Assembly (NCBI GenBank): GCA_947089425.1
Contig: CAMUKG010000010.1
Location: forward strand, 1 to 64,000
Length of the DNA stretch: 64,000 nt
Direction of reading: 5' to 3'
Source of the DNA: an uncultured Clostridia bacterium
GTDB lineage: Bacteria > Bacillota > Clostridia > Christensenellales > Pumilibacteraceae
Below are positions 7,224 to 16,244 of this stretch, piece by piece. The position numbers and the translations under genes are program-made. Numbering within the stretch: position 1 is the stretch's first letter; each line of letters starts with the position of its first letter. Below the pieces are notes generated by a model. It did not search any database, was not told where the DNA came from, and saw only the letters and a list, made by a program, of their open reading frames with translations.

Positions 7224-7251
7224 GAGATTGCTTCGCTACGCTCGCAATGAC
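7224..7251 (+). repeat. Dispersed palindromic repeat, type A
   Basis: A 28-bp element starts GAGATTGCTTCGC and ends GCTCGCAATGAC; its ends pair (ATTGC/GCAAT) and the centre is the palindrome CGCTACG. An identical copy lies at 38676-38703 and variants at 11457-11482 and 24634-24654, always between genes. Confidence 0.8.
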
Positions 7252-7287
7252 GGAGCGCCCGTAGCCGTCTCGCCCGAAGTCTTGCAA

Positions 7288-9381
7288 CTACTCCTCTTTA
7301 AACCTCGTTCCGAACGAGGTTTTTTGAATAACTTTATCAAGCAAATACAAAAGCTCGGGCAACAGCACAAGCACGAGCACTATTGCGGCAAGGGCTCCGC
7401 GCCCCAAAAGCATTCCTATTGTTGAAATTGCGGCGCTCGACGATATGCCACCCACTATAAAGCCCGCTATGGTTAGAATGAGTCCGCTCGTGAGCACTGT
7501 GGGCATACTGCTACCGAGCGCCGCTTTGAGCGATTCGAGTTTCCCCGCCGTTTTGCGCATTTTTGTGTAGTGCTCGGTGATTAAAATCGCATAGTCTATC
7601 GTGGCGCCCATTAAAATGGCGGACGCGATTAAATACGACATAAAGAAAATGGGCGTGCTCATTAAAAACGACACCGACATTGCGGCGTAGACTGCGCCCT
7701 GAATGATGAGCACGAGCACTACGGGCAACGAGAACGAACGAAAAGTGAGCCCTATAATCAGCAAGATGGAAAACACGGTTATAAGATTGGTTACAAGCAA
7801 ATCGCCGCCGAACGACTTGCTAATATCGTAGTTGCTCATAACGCCGCCTGCAATAAACGTGTTGCCTTTGCCGTAAAGCGCGTCGAGTTCCGCTTTCATG
7901 TCGTCTATATAGTTAAACGCCTCTTGATTCGCTTCGGGAATATCGAAAGACAAAATCATGCGGGAGTGCTCGCTCCCGTTCAAAAGCTCGCCCACTTGCG
8001 CGCAAACTTCCGCCCTAACCTGTTCTTCAACTACGGGTCGCCAAAAAGCGGGAAAAGTTTGAAGAACGGACTGCGTGGCTTGTTCCACAGCCGAATTATA
8101 CGTTTGAGCAGATTTAAAAGGGACTTTCTCGCCCATTTTCAATTCCGAAAGCTTTTCGACGAACTCGTCTTGCTTAGCGTAATCGTTTTCGTTTTCCGCT
8201 TTGGGAATTATAACAATCATGCTCGAATCGGGCGCGAACACCGCCTCTATTTGGTCGCGGTCGGCGCTCGGTTGAACTTCGGTGAAAGAATACGTATTGA
8301 ACGACTGCAACACCGCGCCCGTCGCGATTAGCGCAACCAAAAGCACGGGGAGCACGTAGCGCGCTTTCACGACTCCCGTAGCGAGCTTGTCGCCTCCGAG
8401 CGGAAGCGGGCGGTGCTTTAATTTGAGTAGAGGCTTATTCAACAACACCAACAGTCCCGGCATTAAGAAAAACACCGTCAGCATGCTTATTATAATGCCC
8501 TTGCTCATAACAAGCCCTATGTCGAGCCCTATTCCGAAACTCATGAACATGAGCGCCACGAGCCCCGCAACGGTCGTGAGCGACGAAGATATGATGGGCT
8601 TAACCGACACGGCGAGCGCTTTTGCGGCGGCGTCGGAAATAGAGCCGCCCTTTTCCGCGCAAGAATCGAAGTTGTGTAATAACACTATGGAATAGTCCAT
8701 AGCGAGCGCAAGTTGCAAAATCGCCGCGACCGATTTCGTGATATAAGATATTTCGCCAAAAAAGAAATTCGTGCCCAAATTGATTAAAATCGCCACGCCG
8801 ACAACGAGCAAGAAAATTACGGGCTCGAACCACGAACGCGACGTAACGAGCAATATGGCAACCACCACGAGCACGGCTATAATCATGATGAGCGTCATTT
8901 CTCCGCCTATGCCGTTTTGCATACGAGTGCCGTCTACCGCGCTCCCGCTTGTGTAGCTCTCGTAGCCCTCTCTTTCGAGGAGCGCCTCGACCTCGCGCAC
9001 GGCGTCTTGCGCGCTGTCCGAAAAGTCGCCGCCCTTAACCGTGAGCCTAATTAGCGCGCAGTTGTCTTTGTAACTGCTTTCGCTACTACGGTCGAACGAC
9101 GCAAGGCTGACGTTTTGCAATTCTTTCAATCGCTCGGATAGCGATTGAGCGTTTTCCGCGCTCACGTCTTTAATCATTACGTTCACAAAGCTGTTCATGC
9201 CCCATTCCTTTTCTATAACGGTGAGGGCTTGCCTTGTTTCCATATCGGGCGGAAGATAGCTCGCAATATCGTAGTTAGCCGAAACTTTGGGGAGCAAAAT
9301 TAAAGACACGACAAGCATTGCCGCAAAAGCTCCGAATAGCAAATATCTGTATTTAACCGTAAAACACCCTAACTTTTCCAT
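7288..9381 (-). CDS. RND-superfamily MMPL-type exporter
   Basis: A 697-residue membrane protein of the MMPL/YdfJ branch of the RND superfamily. It shows the two-fold repeat of this family. TM1 near residues 12-30 is followed by an extracytoplasmic domain, then a block of TM segments with LAMDYSIVLLHNF. A second extracytoplasmic domain (about 330-500) follows, then a second TM block with GATIDYAILITEHYTKM. The intramembrane aspartates in both blocks are the expected proton-relay residues. Such pumps export lipids, peptides or drugs by proton antiport, and the substrate here is unknown. The ATG at 9381 has no clear Shine-Dalgarno sequence. It stands alone, convergent with the regulator array; there is no adaptor or TetR regulator beside it. 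Confidence 0.88.
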   Translation of the reverse strand: MEKLGCFTVKYRYLLFGAFAAMLVVSLILLPKVSANYDIASYLPPDMETRQALTVIEKEWGMNSFVNVMIKDVSAENAQSLSERLKELQNVSLASFDRSSESSYKDNCALIRLTVKGGDFSDSAQDAVREVEALLEREGYESYTSGSAVDGTRMQNGIGGEMTLIMIIAVLVVVAILLVTSRSWFEPVIFLLVVGVAILINLGTNFFFGEISYITKSVAAILQLALAMDYSIVLLHNFDSCAEKGGSISDAAAKALAVSVKPIISSSLTTVAGLVALMFMSFGIGLDIGLVMSKGIIISMLTVFFLMPGLLVLLNKPLLKLKHRPLPLGGDKLATGVVKARYVLPVLLVALIATGAVLQSFNTYSFTEVQPSADRDQIEAVFAPDSSMIVIIPKAENENDYAKQDEFVEKLSELKMGEKVPFKSAQTYNSAVEQATQSVLQTFPAFWRPVVEEQVRAEVCAQVGELLNGSEHSRMILSFDIPEANQEAFNYIDDMKAELDALYGKGNTFIAGGVMSNYDISKSFGGDLLVTNLITVFSILLIIGLTFRSFSLPVVLVLIIQGAVYAAMSVSFLMSTPIFFMSYLIASAILMGATIDYAILITEHYTKMRKTAGKLESLKAALGSSMPTVLTSGLILTIAGFIVGGISSSAAISTIGMLLGRGALAAIVLVLVLLPELLYLLDKVIQKTSFGTRFKEE
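7301..7326 (+). terminator. Terminator of the regulator array
   Basis: AACCTCG / CGAGGTT with the loop TTCCGAA is followed by six T residues. It overlaps the last codons of the convergent exporter gene (stop at 7288). Confidence 0.8.
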
Positions 9382-9485
9382 TTCTGTTAATGTATTAAAT
9401 GCGTTTTTTTATTGCCGTAAATGTAGCCTTTTTATAAACGCAACTTTTTTAATGTCATAAATGAAACTTTCTCGCAAACAAAAAA
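9382..9485. other. Short AT-rich intergenic spacer
   Basis: Between fbp and the exporter gene. There is no clear hairpin terminator or strong promoter; a TACATT box 7 nt before the exporter ATG lacks a good -35 partner. Confidence 0.5.
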
Positions 9486-11396
9486 CTAAACTTCTTTGCC
9501 GAATTTTTCTTTAAGCAAAGTTTTTAACGCGGCGATTTGACTGCGAATATTCTCGCCCGTATCGGTGTCGCTAACTTTCAGTCTGCTACCCACCGTGTCG
9601 AACACGGTAACGTTCGACACTATGTCGCGGTTGGAGGCAATCGCCTCTTCCGCTCCGCAAAACGGGCTGTGCGCCGCAAGTCGCATTCCGTAGGAATTAT
9701 ATATAAGAGTGTAGCCGGCTATTCCCGTCCTCTCGTGATAAGCTCTGCAAAAGCCGCCGTCGATTACCACGAGTTTGCCGTTCGCCTTCACGGGGTTTTC
9801 GCCCTCTTTGAAATGCACGGGAATGTGCCCGTTTATTATGCGGCAATGCTCGCCTATAAGCCCGAACTCCGCCAAAATCTTCTCGGCGACTTCCCTCTTA
9901 CGGCTTAGAGTGTAATACGGGTTTTTCTCTTCGGCACATAAATCGGAATCTTGCAAATATATGTTTTCGAACGTTGCGAGCTTTTTGCGCCCGAACAGCG
10001 GGCTTCCGCTTCCGCACCATAAATACCAAAACACGTCGGTGTCTTTCTCTTTGCCGCTTGCCGCCGCCTTTTTTACGAGACGCGCAAATTCGTCCATGCA
10101 AGCCTTACCGCGCTTATTGCCGCAAGCCGCTACGGGCAAAAAGTCGCCGTTTGCGTCAAGCGGAATGCACCCGTGAAAAATGAGGTTGCCGTTGCAAACC
10201 GAATAAACCGAACCTTTGCTCATCAAAAAGCTTACGTGACGGCGCAATTTTTCGCTTCCCGTAAACGACTTGACGAGACACGCGAGCACGTTCTCCTCTT
10301 CCGCCGAGAGCTTTAACGGTTCGCGCGAATTGAGCGAGGCAAAGTCGGATAAGTCTATTTGCACGCGCATTCCGTCTATTTCAACCGTGCCGTTCCTCAA
10401 ATCTATTTTATTGAGTAGCGCGCGGTTTTCCATGCCGTATTCGGGATGGCGCGCAATGGCTTGCCCTTCGAGTTTTAACAGCATTAAAAATATCGCTTTA
10501 CGCATTTTCGCCGATAACACCGCGTCGGTCTCGCTTATTTTTTTGCCCGATGCGTTTATTGCGAATTTCGGGTCGTATTTTTGCTTGTCGGCAAAAAACG
10601 CGAGTTCCCTGAGTGATATTCCGTAACCCATTTCGAGTAATTCGAGGTTGCCGTATTTGAGGCAAAGTTCCACAACGGTGGCAACGCACGCCCGCGAGCC
10701 GTAAAACGCCCCCATCCACAAAATATCATGATTGCCCCACTGAAAGTCTATGCTGTGGTGCGAGCAGAGAATGTCCATAATTTTATCGGGGTTTTCGCCT
10801 CTGTCGAAAACGTCGCCCACTATATGAAGCTTATCTATTGCCAAACGCTTGATTAGCGCGGCGATCGTTTCCAAAAACGTGTCGGCACAACCGAGTTTTA
10901 TTATTTCCGAAAAGATTTCGTCGTAATACGCTTCGCGGTCGCCGCCGTCGGCTGTGGAATGGAGCATCTCGTCTATTATGTAATCGAAACGGGGCGGCAT
11001 GGCTTTGCGCACCTTGCTTCGCGTATACTTTTTCCCGCATTCGCGCGCAAGCAACGTGAGGCGGTAAAGCATGGTTTTATACCACCCCGACATTTCCGCG
11101 CCCGATAACTTCGCCGCCGCTATTTTCTCTGCGGGATAATACACCGTTGTGGCAAGTTCGCTCCGCTCCGAAGAGGAAAGCAATTTTCCAAAAAGCTCGT
11201 CTATTTTCGCGCGTATTACACCGCTGCAATTATTCATTAGGTGGCAAAACGCGCCGTATTCGCCGTGCAAGTCGCTCAAAAAGTGCTCCGTGCCCTTAGG
11301 CAACCTCAATATAGCTTCGAGGTTTATAATTTCGGTAACCGCGTCTTGCGCGGTGGGAAAACGTTCGCCGAACAGCTTTTCGGTAAGTCCGTCCAA
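9486..11396 (-). CDS. fbp: Class III fructose-1,6-bisphosphatase
   Basis: A 636-residue cytoplasmic enzyme that hydrolyses fructose 1,6-bisphosphate to fructose 6-phosphate in gluconeogenesis. It belongs to the calcineurin-like metallophosphatase class found in Firmicutes. Metal-binding motifs are clear: SDLHGEYGAF near residue 40, GDVFDRGENPD and QWGNHDILWMG near residues 190-225, and later INGHIPVH. The length matches Bacillus Fbp (about 640-670). Translation most likely starts with TTG at 11396, preceded by AAAAAGGAG; no nearby ATG fits. It has its own promoter about 170 bp upstream, and that long leader contains dispersed repeats. In this window it would supply hexose phosphate to the glycogen operon. 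Confidence 0.95.
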   Translation of the reverse strand: MDGLTEKLFGERFPTAQDAVTEIINLEAILRLPKGTEHFLSDLHGEYGAFCHLMNNCSGVIRAKIDELFGKLLSSSERSELATTVYYPAEKIAAAKLSGAEMSGWYKTMLYRLTLLARECGKKYTRSKVRKAMPPRFDYIIDEMLHSTADGGDREAYYDEIFSEIIKLGCADTFLETIAALIKRLAIDKLHIVGDVFDRGENPDKIMDILCSHHSIDFQWGNHDILWMGAFYGSRACVATVVELCLKYGNLELLEMGYGISLRELAFFADKQKYDPKFAINASGKKISETDAVLSAKMRKAIFLMLLKLEGQAIARHPEYGMENRALLNKIDLRNGTVEIDGMRVQIDLSDFASLNSREPLKLSAEEENVLACLVKSFTGSEKLRRHVSFLMSKGSVYSVCNGNLIFHGCIPLDANGDFLPVAACGNKRGKACMDEFARLVKKAAASGKEKDTDVFWYLWCGSGSPLFGRKKLATFENIYLQDSDLCAEEKNPYYTLSRKREVAEKILAEFGLIGEHCRIINGHIPVHFKEGENPVKANGKLVVIDGGFCRAYHERTGIAGYTLIYNSYGMRLAAHSPFCGAEEAIASNRDIVSNVTVFDTVGSRLKVSDTDTGENIRSQIAALKTLLKEKFGKEV

Positions 11397-11566
11397 AATT
11401 GCTTTTCTCCTTTTTGTTATGCGTATTGTTAAAATGCGACATTCGCTCCACCAGAAGACTGCTTCGCTACGCTCGCGGTGACATTTGTCCTTAGCCGAGC
11501 GCGCGCATACTTGTCATTGCAAGAAGCCGACAAGCGACGCGGCAATCTCAACTCGCCGCCGTTGCA
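11397..11566 (-). repeat. fbp leader with two dispersed repeats
   Basis: The about 170-nt leader between the fbp promoter and TTG start contains a type A repeat variant (11457-11482). It also holds a second palindromic repeat (about 11513-11550) with arms TGTCATTGC and GCGGCAATCTCA around AAGAAGCCGACAAGCGACG. Both look like mobile-type intergenic repeats and not like a known riboswitch. Confidence 0.55.
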
Positions 11567-11596
11567 ATTATAGCCTCGTTGTTGCGAATTTGTCAA
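11567..11596 (-). promoter_or_regulatory. Promoter of fbp
   Basis: TTGACA (11591-11596) and TATAAT (11567-11572) are separated by 18 bp on the minus strand. Confidence 0.8.
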
Positions 11597-11680
11597 GCGT
11601 TCGCCCATTGCCAAAACCGAAAAGCGACCCGCCAAACTTTGCAAGCCGCTTTTTCGAATATGAAATTATTTTCGTTTTCC

Positions 11681-12937
11681 CTATTTTTTGCTCGCCGTGC
11701 TCATTGCTTTTAAAAGAGTGGAAAGAGCCTCTTTGAATTTTTGTTGGAGCTCGGGCGAATTGTTTTCGGGCTTGCCGCGTTCGCGTTGGAGTTGCAACGC
11801 TACTTCTTTCATAGTGGCTATGGGAGCGCCCTCTCGACTGATTGCGTCTATTCTCGCCAAAACGTCTTGCGCGGTTGAAGAGCCTTGCGCGGCAGACGCG
11901 GGGCGAGTTTGAGTTTTGGGAATAGGTTGCGGTGCGGGCTCGGCTGTTTTGGGCGTTTGCTCGGGTTTTTCTTGCGCGCGAGCCGCTTCGCGTTGAGCCT
12001 GTTCGGCACGAAGTCTTGCAAGCGCTTCGGCGCGAGCTTTCGCTCTCGTTTCCGCTTCGCTCTCTTGCGGCGCCGCCATAACGGGTTCGCTCGCACTCGC
12101 AGGTTCCGCCGCAACTGCGGGTTCGGGTTCAGCCATAGGTTCCGCCGTTTGCATAACAACAGGTTCAGCCATAGGCTCTTGCATAACTACGGTGTGAGGT
12201 ATTTCTTCCTCTTCTTCGGCAAGTTCCACGTTTATGCGCTCGGGCTCTCCGAAAGTGGGGTCGAACGCTATTGTTTTGGGCTCTGCGGTAATCGGCTCGC
12301 TTTGCGCAAACGGAACGTCGGGGGCGCTCATTTCGGAGTTAGCGGCGTGCGATGCGGAAGAACCGCCCATGCAGTTTCCGAGCGCTTCGATATAAGCGTC
12401 GTAAGTTTTGAGTCCGCTCTTTAAAATAGCCGAAGATATTAGCCCCGCCGCAAGGCGCAACAACATAACTCCTACGGTAACGACAGCAGGCACCACGTAC
12501 ATAAGTCCGCCAGGAAATTTTTCGCTATCGAATTTAGCGGTGCCGCTCACCACTCCCGCCAAAAAGAACGAAAGTAGTATGCTTAGAACCCCCGCAGCCA
12601 TAACCACGCCGGGCAAATGCGCCGCGACGCTTTCTTTAAACGGAGAATACACGCATACGTCTTGCGTAATATAATCGTCGGGCTTGCCGCCGTTTTGCTT
12701 ATACGCCTTATATTGCTTTTTCACGCGCAACGGCATTTTTTCCTTTGCGGACTTTTGAAATTCTTCAAGGGTGCCGCCCTTAATTGCGGCTTTCGCGCCC
12801 TTTTTGAATTTGGCGAGTTCGCCGCCGAACGACAGCAAAAGCCCCGCAACAAACGCGAGCACGACAATGCCAAAGCCTACCGCAATAAGCACGGTTCCGT
12901 TCAATTTTCCTACTATTTGAGCTATTTTTTCCAACAT
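11681..12937 (-). CDS. Membrane protein with long Pro/Ala/Glu-rich tail
   Basis: A 418-residue protein of unknown function. The N-terminal half has about four hydrophobic segments: residues 15-37 (VLIAVGFGIVVLAFVAGLLL), about 110-130, 150-170 and a short one near 175. The first and second are separated by a basic cytoplasmic-type stretch (KKQYKAYKQNGGKPDD). The second half is low-complexity and acidic, with repeated EPMAEP/EPVVMQ units and then an Ala/Arg/Glu helix (RAEALARLRAEQAQ), ending in a predicted helical domain (SPELQQKFKEALSTLLKAM). The ATG at 12937 with GGAGAGG is preferred to an upstream TTG at 12955. It is a single gene downstream of addA on the same strand. A role in cell envelope scaffolding is conceivable, but nothing in the sequence proves it. 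Confidence 0.75.
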   Translation of the reverse strand: MLEKIAQIVGKLNGTVLIAVGFGIVVLAFVAGLLLSFGGELAKFKKGAKAAIKGGTLEEFQKSAKEKMPLRVKKQYKAYKQNGGKPDDYITQDVCVYSPFKESVAAHLPGVVMAAGVLSILLSFFLAGVVSGTAKFDSEKFPGGLMYVVPAVVTVGVMLLRLAAGLISSAILKSGLKTYDAYIEALGNCMGGSSASHAANSEMSAPDVPFAQSEPITAEPKTIAFDPTFGEPERINVELAEEEEEIPHTVVMQEPMAEPVVMQTAEPMAEPEPAVAAEPASASEPVMAAPQESEAETRAKARAEALARLRAEQAQREAARAQEKPEQTPKTAEPAPQPIPKTQTRPASAAQGSSTAQDVLARIDAISREGAPIATMKEVALQLQRERGKPENNSPELQQKFKEALSTLLKAMSTASKK

Positions 12938-13076
12938 TTCGGTTTGCCTCTCCAAGTAGTGTTTTTTCTATATATAACTTATTATACCACACCGAAAACA
13001 AAAACGCTATACTTTTTAACCGTTTTTTTCTTAAAATTTGTTTAAAACAGCCTATTTCGGCGCCGAATTACGCCCG

Positions 13077-16000
13077 TTATTCCGTTTTTATAAATTTTCC
13101 CGTCTTAAACGCATATAAATACGTGCCTTTCACATTCTTTCCGAGCACCTTTTCGACCGCCGCTTTATAAAGCGCAAGCTGACGGAAATACGACTCGTTT
13201 TTCGCGATGCGCTTTTCCGCTCCCGTCTTGTAGTCCGCTATTATAACGCTTCCGTCCGGCTCGAACACCATTAGGTCTATAACGCCCTGCACAAGTATTT
13301 TGTTAAATTCGGAGCCGCCAGCGACGGAAGCCGGCGCCGCAAACATAAATTGCTTTTCGCGCAAAAACTCCCGCCCTGCGATAAATTTTTCCACAACGAG
13401 CAACGCCGTTTCGAACTCTTCTCGCTCGACGAGCGCCGCCTCTTGGGGGAAACGGGCGCAAAGTCGTTCCCATTCCCCGCTTGCGCCGAAGTTCGCCCAC
13501 TGCATGAATTTGTGATACGCGCTTCCTTTTTCCGCCGCTCTGTCGTCGGAAGAGAAAAGCGATGGCACGCTGTCTTCGTCGCCGATATGCGCCACGCCCG
13601 AAACCGACGCTTTCACCCGTTCGCCGCGAGAATAGGGATAAACCCATGCAAAATTTTCTTTCAACGCGGCAACGATTTTTTCGTTCGGCTCGCGCTCGAC
13701 TTTTTTCTCGGGCAATTCTTCGCGCTCTCTCGGCTCTAATTTCGTTTTGCTCACATAGGGATAAAGCCAATCGATATATGCAACGGTGTCTTCGGCGGCG
13801 CGCTCCGATTGCGGCGGTTGCGAAAACATAACGAGTTTGTTTTTGGCTCTCGTCATGGCAACGTACAGCACCCGCAATTCTTCTTCGGCGAGTGCGCGTT
13901 TGAGTTTTTGAGCGCACACCGCAAAACGCGGATTCTCTTTCACTACGCGCTCGATAAAGTCGAACGAACGCAACACGATTCCCTCTTCTTCGTCGCAAAT
14001 AACGCTCGCGTATACGTCGCGCAAATTAAACCGTTTATGCAGTTGCGGCAAAATCACGCATTTGAATTCAAGCCCTTTCGAGGCATGAACAGTCATAATT
14101 TTCACAGCTCTGCCGCCCTCGCGCACTTTCAAACTCGGCGCGCCCGTTCTCTTTATAAAGCGCAAATATCCGTGCAAAGTATTCTCTTGCGCCGCCGCGA
14201 GGTGTTCTAAGTATGCGTCGAGCGCCGCCGCCTCGCGTTCCCCTCCCGCCGAAAGCGCTCCGTTAAAGCAATCGAATTCCGCCGTTATTTTTCCCGCAAG
14301 TTCGGCAACGGTGGCGCACGCCGCTTCTTTTCTAAACGCCGAAACCCTATCGGCGAACTCCGCGAGCTTATTCGATAGCGGCGACGGCAAATTTTTTATA
14401 ACGCCGCCGCACAAACAGTTGCACAGTTCTCCGCAAGTGTGTAAACGCACTTCGGCAAGTTCGCTGGGCGTAAGTTTTCCGAACGAACTCGACAGCAAAA
14501 TCGCCGCAAGGTTTACGTCGTCGTGCAAATTGTCGAGAACGCGCAAAAACGATATGAGCGTGGAAACGGAGCGAAAGCTTTCCGCCGACTGTTCGGACGA
14601 GACGACCGACACGGGCACCGACGCGGCGCGCAACTTTCTTTCCAACAAGTCGGTGAAAGCGCCGCGCGAGCGAACGAGCACGGCAATGTCGCCGTAGTCC
14701 ACTCCCTCTTCCGTACCGTCGCCGTCGAGCATATCGAGTATTTCGTCAACAACCGCGTCAGCTTCCGATTCAAGCGACTTGCTCGCGCGCTCGGCGGTAT
14801 CGTTTTTCACCGAATATATTTTCGGCGCAAGTTCCGTCTTTTCTTCGTCGGGCGGAATTATAACGGTTTTAACCGACGAATTTATTTGCGAACCCGCCGT
14901 AAACCGTTCGCACGCATAATCGGTGCCGCCGAATTTATCCGTCATTACGGCGGAAAAAATGCCGTTTACGGTATCGAGAATTCGAGCGCCGCTTCTGAAA
15001 TTCGCGGTGAGCTCCACAGTTTCGCCCTCGCCCTTTCGATAGCGCTCGCGCTTTTCAACAAAGAACTTGGGGCGACACATGCGAAAGCCGTAAATAGACT
15101 GTTTAACGTCGCCCACGAAAAACATTTCACACTTGAACTTTTTGAGTATTTCTTCTTGAAGCGGACTTATGTCTTGATACTCGTCCACAAAGACGTGGGT
15201 GTATTCCGAGAGTATTCTCTCGCCGTGTTCGCTTCCGAGTATTTTCAAAGTTTGATGTTCGAGGTCGGAATAGTCCGCTTTTCCCTTTTCTCTCTTGCTC
15301 GCCGAATACTTTTCTCCGAGTTTAAACGCGAGTTCGGCGAGAGCCTTGCAGTATTTCATGCTTTCGTCGTGGCTCGGCATCGTTTCCGTTTTCTCGCGGC
15401 GGCGGCACAGTTCTGCATATTGCGCTTTGAGCGCCTTGAATCTGCCGTGAAGTTCTTCAAGCTCCGGCTTGTTTCTTAACTGAGGAGTTGCGAGGGTGCA
15501 CGCAACTTCGCTTTCCATGCACGCTTTTAAAGATTCGAGCGCCTCGTAATCTTTAATAAAACTTGCGGCGGCAAGGTCGCGTAAAAGATTCTCCGCGTCG
15601 CGCACAAGCTTTTCGGCGTCCTTTTTTATTGCCGAAAAAAGCATTTCTCTGTATTCGTAATCGCTATGAGCGGCACAGGTAAAAAGCCATTCGTCTGGTT
15701 TGGGTTGCGCGCGCGAATAATCGTATACGGCGAGCATTGCCTCTTTCAGTTTTTTGTGCGAGCGGTTGGCTAAAAACGCGGCATAAAGTCCCGCGAAAGC
15801 TTCGTCGCCCTTCTCTTTTTCCTCTTCGAGCACTTCTTCGGCGGCTTCGCTTTTTAGCGCCGCTTCTTCCGCCTCTTCCGCTACCGTGAACTCGGGCTCC
15901 AAATCGCTGTAAAAGAACCATTTTTTTATAATGTGCGCGCACCACGAGTGAAGCGTGGAAATTTCGGCGGCGGGAAGCCTTGCGAGTTGTTTTTCAAGCC

Positions 16001-16244
16001 TGACGTCGCCCGTCTTTTCTATACGCTCGGCGAGCGTTTCCGAAAGCTTACGCCGCATGTCGGCGGCGGCGGTTTTGGTAAACGTGCACACAGTCATTTT
16101 GCAAATGTCCGCGCCCTCCTCTAAAAGAGAACAAATTCGCTCAATCATAACCGCCGTTTTGCCGCTACCCGCACCCGCCGACACCAAAAGGTTGCAATCG
16201 CGCAACGAAATGGCTTTAAGCTGTTGTTGCGTCCATTCTCTCAT
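13077..16244 (-). CDS. addA: AddA helicase-nuclease subunit
   Basis: A 1055-residue UvrD-like helicase with a C-terminal RecB-type nuclease, the catalytic partner of AddB. Together they process double-strand DNA ends for RecA-dependent repair. Visible are Walker A VSAGAGSGKT (residues 21-30), the DEYQDISPLQEEIL Walker B/motif II, motif IV-V (ELTANFRSG; VHASKGLEFKCV), motif VI (LYVAMTRAKNKLV) and the nuclease core (GVIDLMVFEPDGS…IADYKTG) near the C-terminus. It is somewhat shorter than Bacillus AddA (about 1230). The start ATG overlaps the addB stop (ATGA at 16241-16244), so translation is coupled; the longer in-frame extension to 16460 lies inside addB and is not used. Confidence 0.95.
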   Translation of the reverse strand: MREWTQQQLKAISLRDCNLLVSAGAGSGKTAVMIERICSLLEEGADICKMTVCTFTKTAAADMRRKLSETLAERIEKTGDVRLEKQLARLPAAEISTLHSWCAHIIKKWFFYSDLEPEFTVAEEAEEAALKSEAAEEVLEEEKEKGDEAFAGLYAAFLANRSHKKLKEAMLAVYDYSRAQPKPDEWLFTCAAHSDYEYREMLFSAIKKDAEKLVRDAENLLRDLAAASFIKDYEALESLKACMESEVACTLATPQLRNKPELEELHGRFKALKAQYAELCRRREKTETMPSHDESMKYCKALAELAFKLGEKYSASKREKGKADYSDLEHQTLKILGSEHGERILSEYTHVFVDEYQDISPLQEEILKKFKCEMFFVGDVKQSIYGFRMCRPKFFVEKRERYRKGEGETVELTANFRSGARILDTVNGIFSAVMTDKFGGTDYACERFTAGSQINSSVKTVIIPPDEEKTELAPKIYSVKNDTAERASKSLESEADAVVDEILDMLDGDGTEEGVDYGDIAVLVRSRGAFTDLLERKLRAASVPVSVVSSEQSAESFRSVSTLISFLRVLDNLHDDVNLAAILLSSSFGKLTPSELAEVRLHTCGELCNCLCGGVIKNLPSPLSNKLAEFADRVSAFRKEAACATVAELAGKITAEFDCFNGALSAGGEREAAALDAYLEHLAAAQENTLHGYLRFIKRTGAPSLKVREGGRAVKIMTVHASKGLEFKCVILPQLHKRFNLRDVYASVICDEEEGIVLRSFDFIERVVKENPRFAVCAQKLKRALAEEELRVLYVAMTRAKNKLVMFSQPPQSERAAEDTVAYIDWLYPYVSKTKLEPREREELPEKKVEREPNEKIVAALKENFAWVYPYSRGERVKASVSGVAHIGDEDSVPSLFSSDDRAAEKGSAYHKFMQWANFGASGEWERLCARFPQEAALVEREEFETALLVVEKFIAGREFLREKQFMFAAPASVAGGSEFNKILVQGVIDLMVFEPDGSVIIADYKTGAEKRIAKNESYFRQLALYKAAVEKVLGKNVKGTYLYAFKTGKFIKTE

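Noticed and set aside
14523-15479. 318-residue open frame antisense to addA
   Set aside because: It mirrors strongly supported AddA coding sequence, has a His/Arg/Phe-rich composition typical of reverse-strand shadows, and no RBS.
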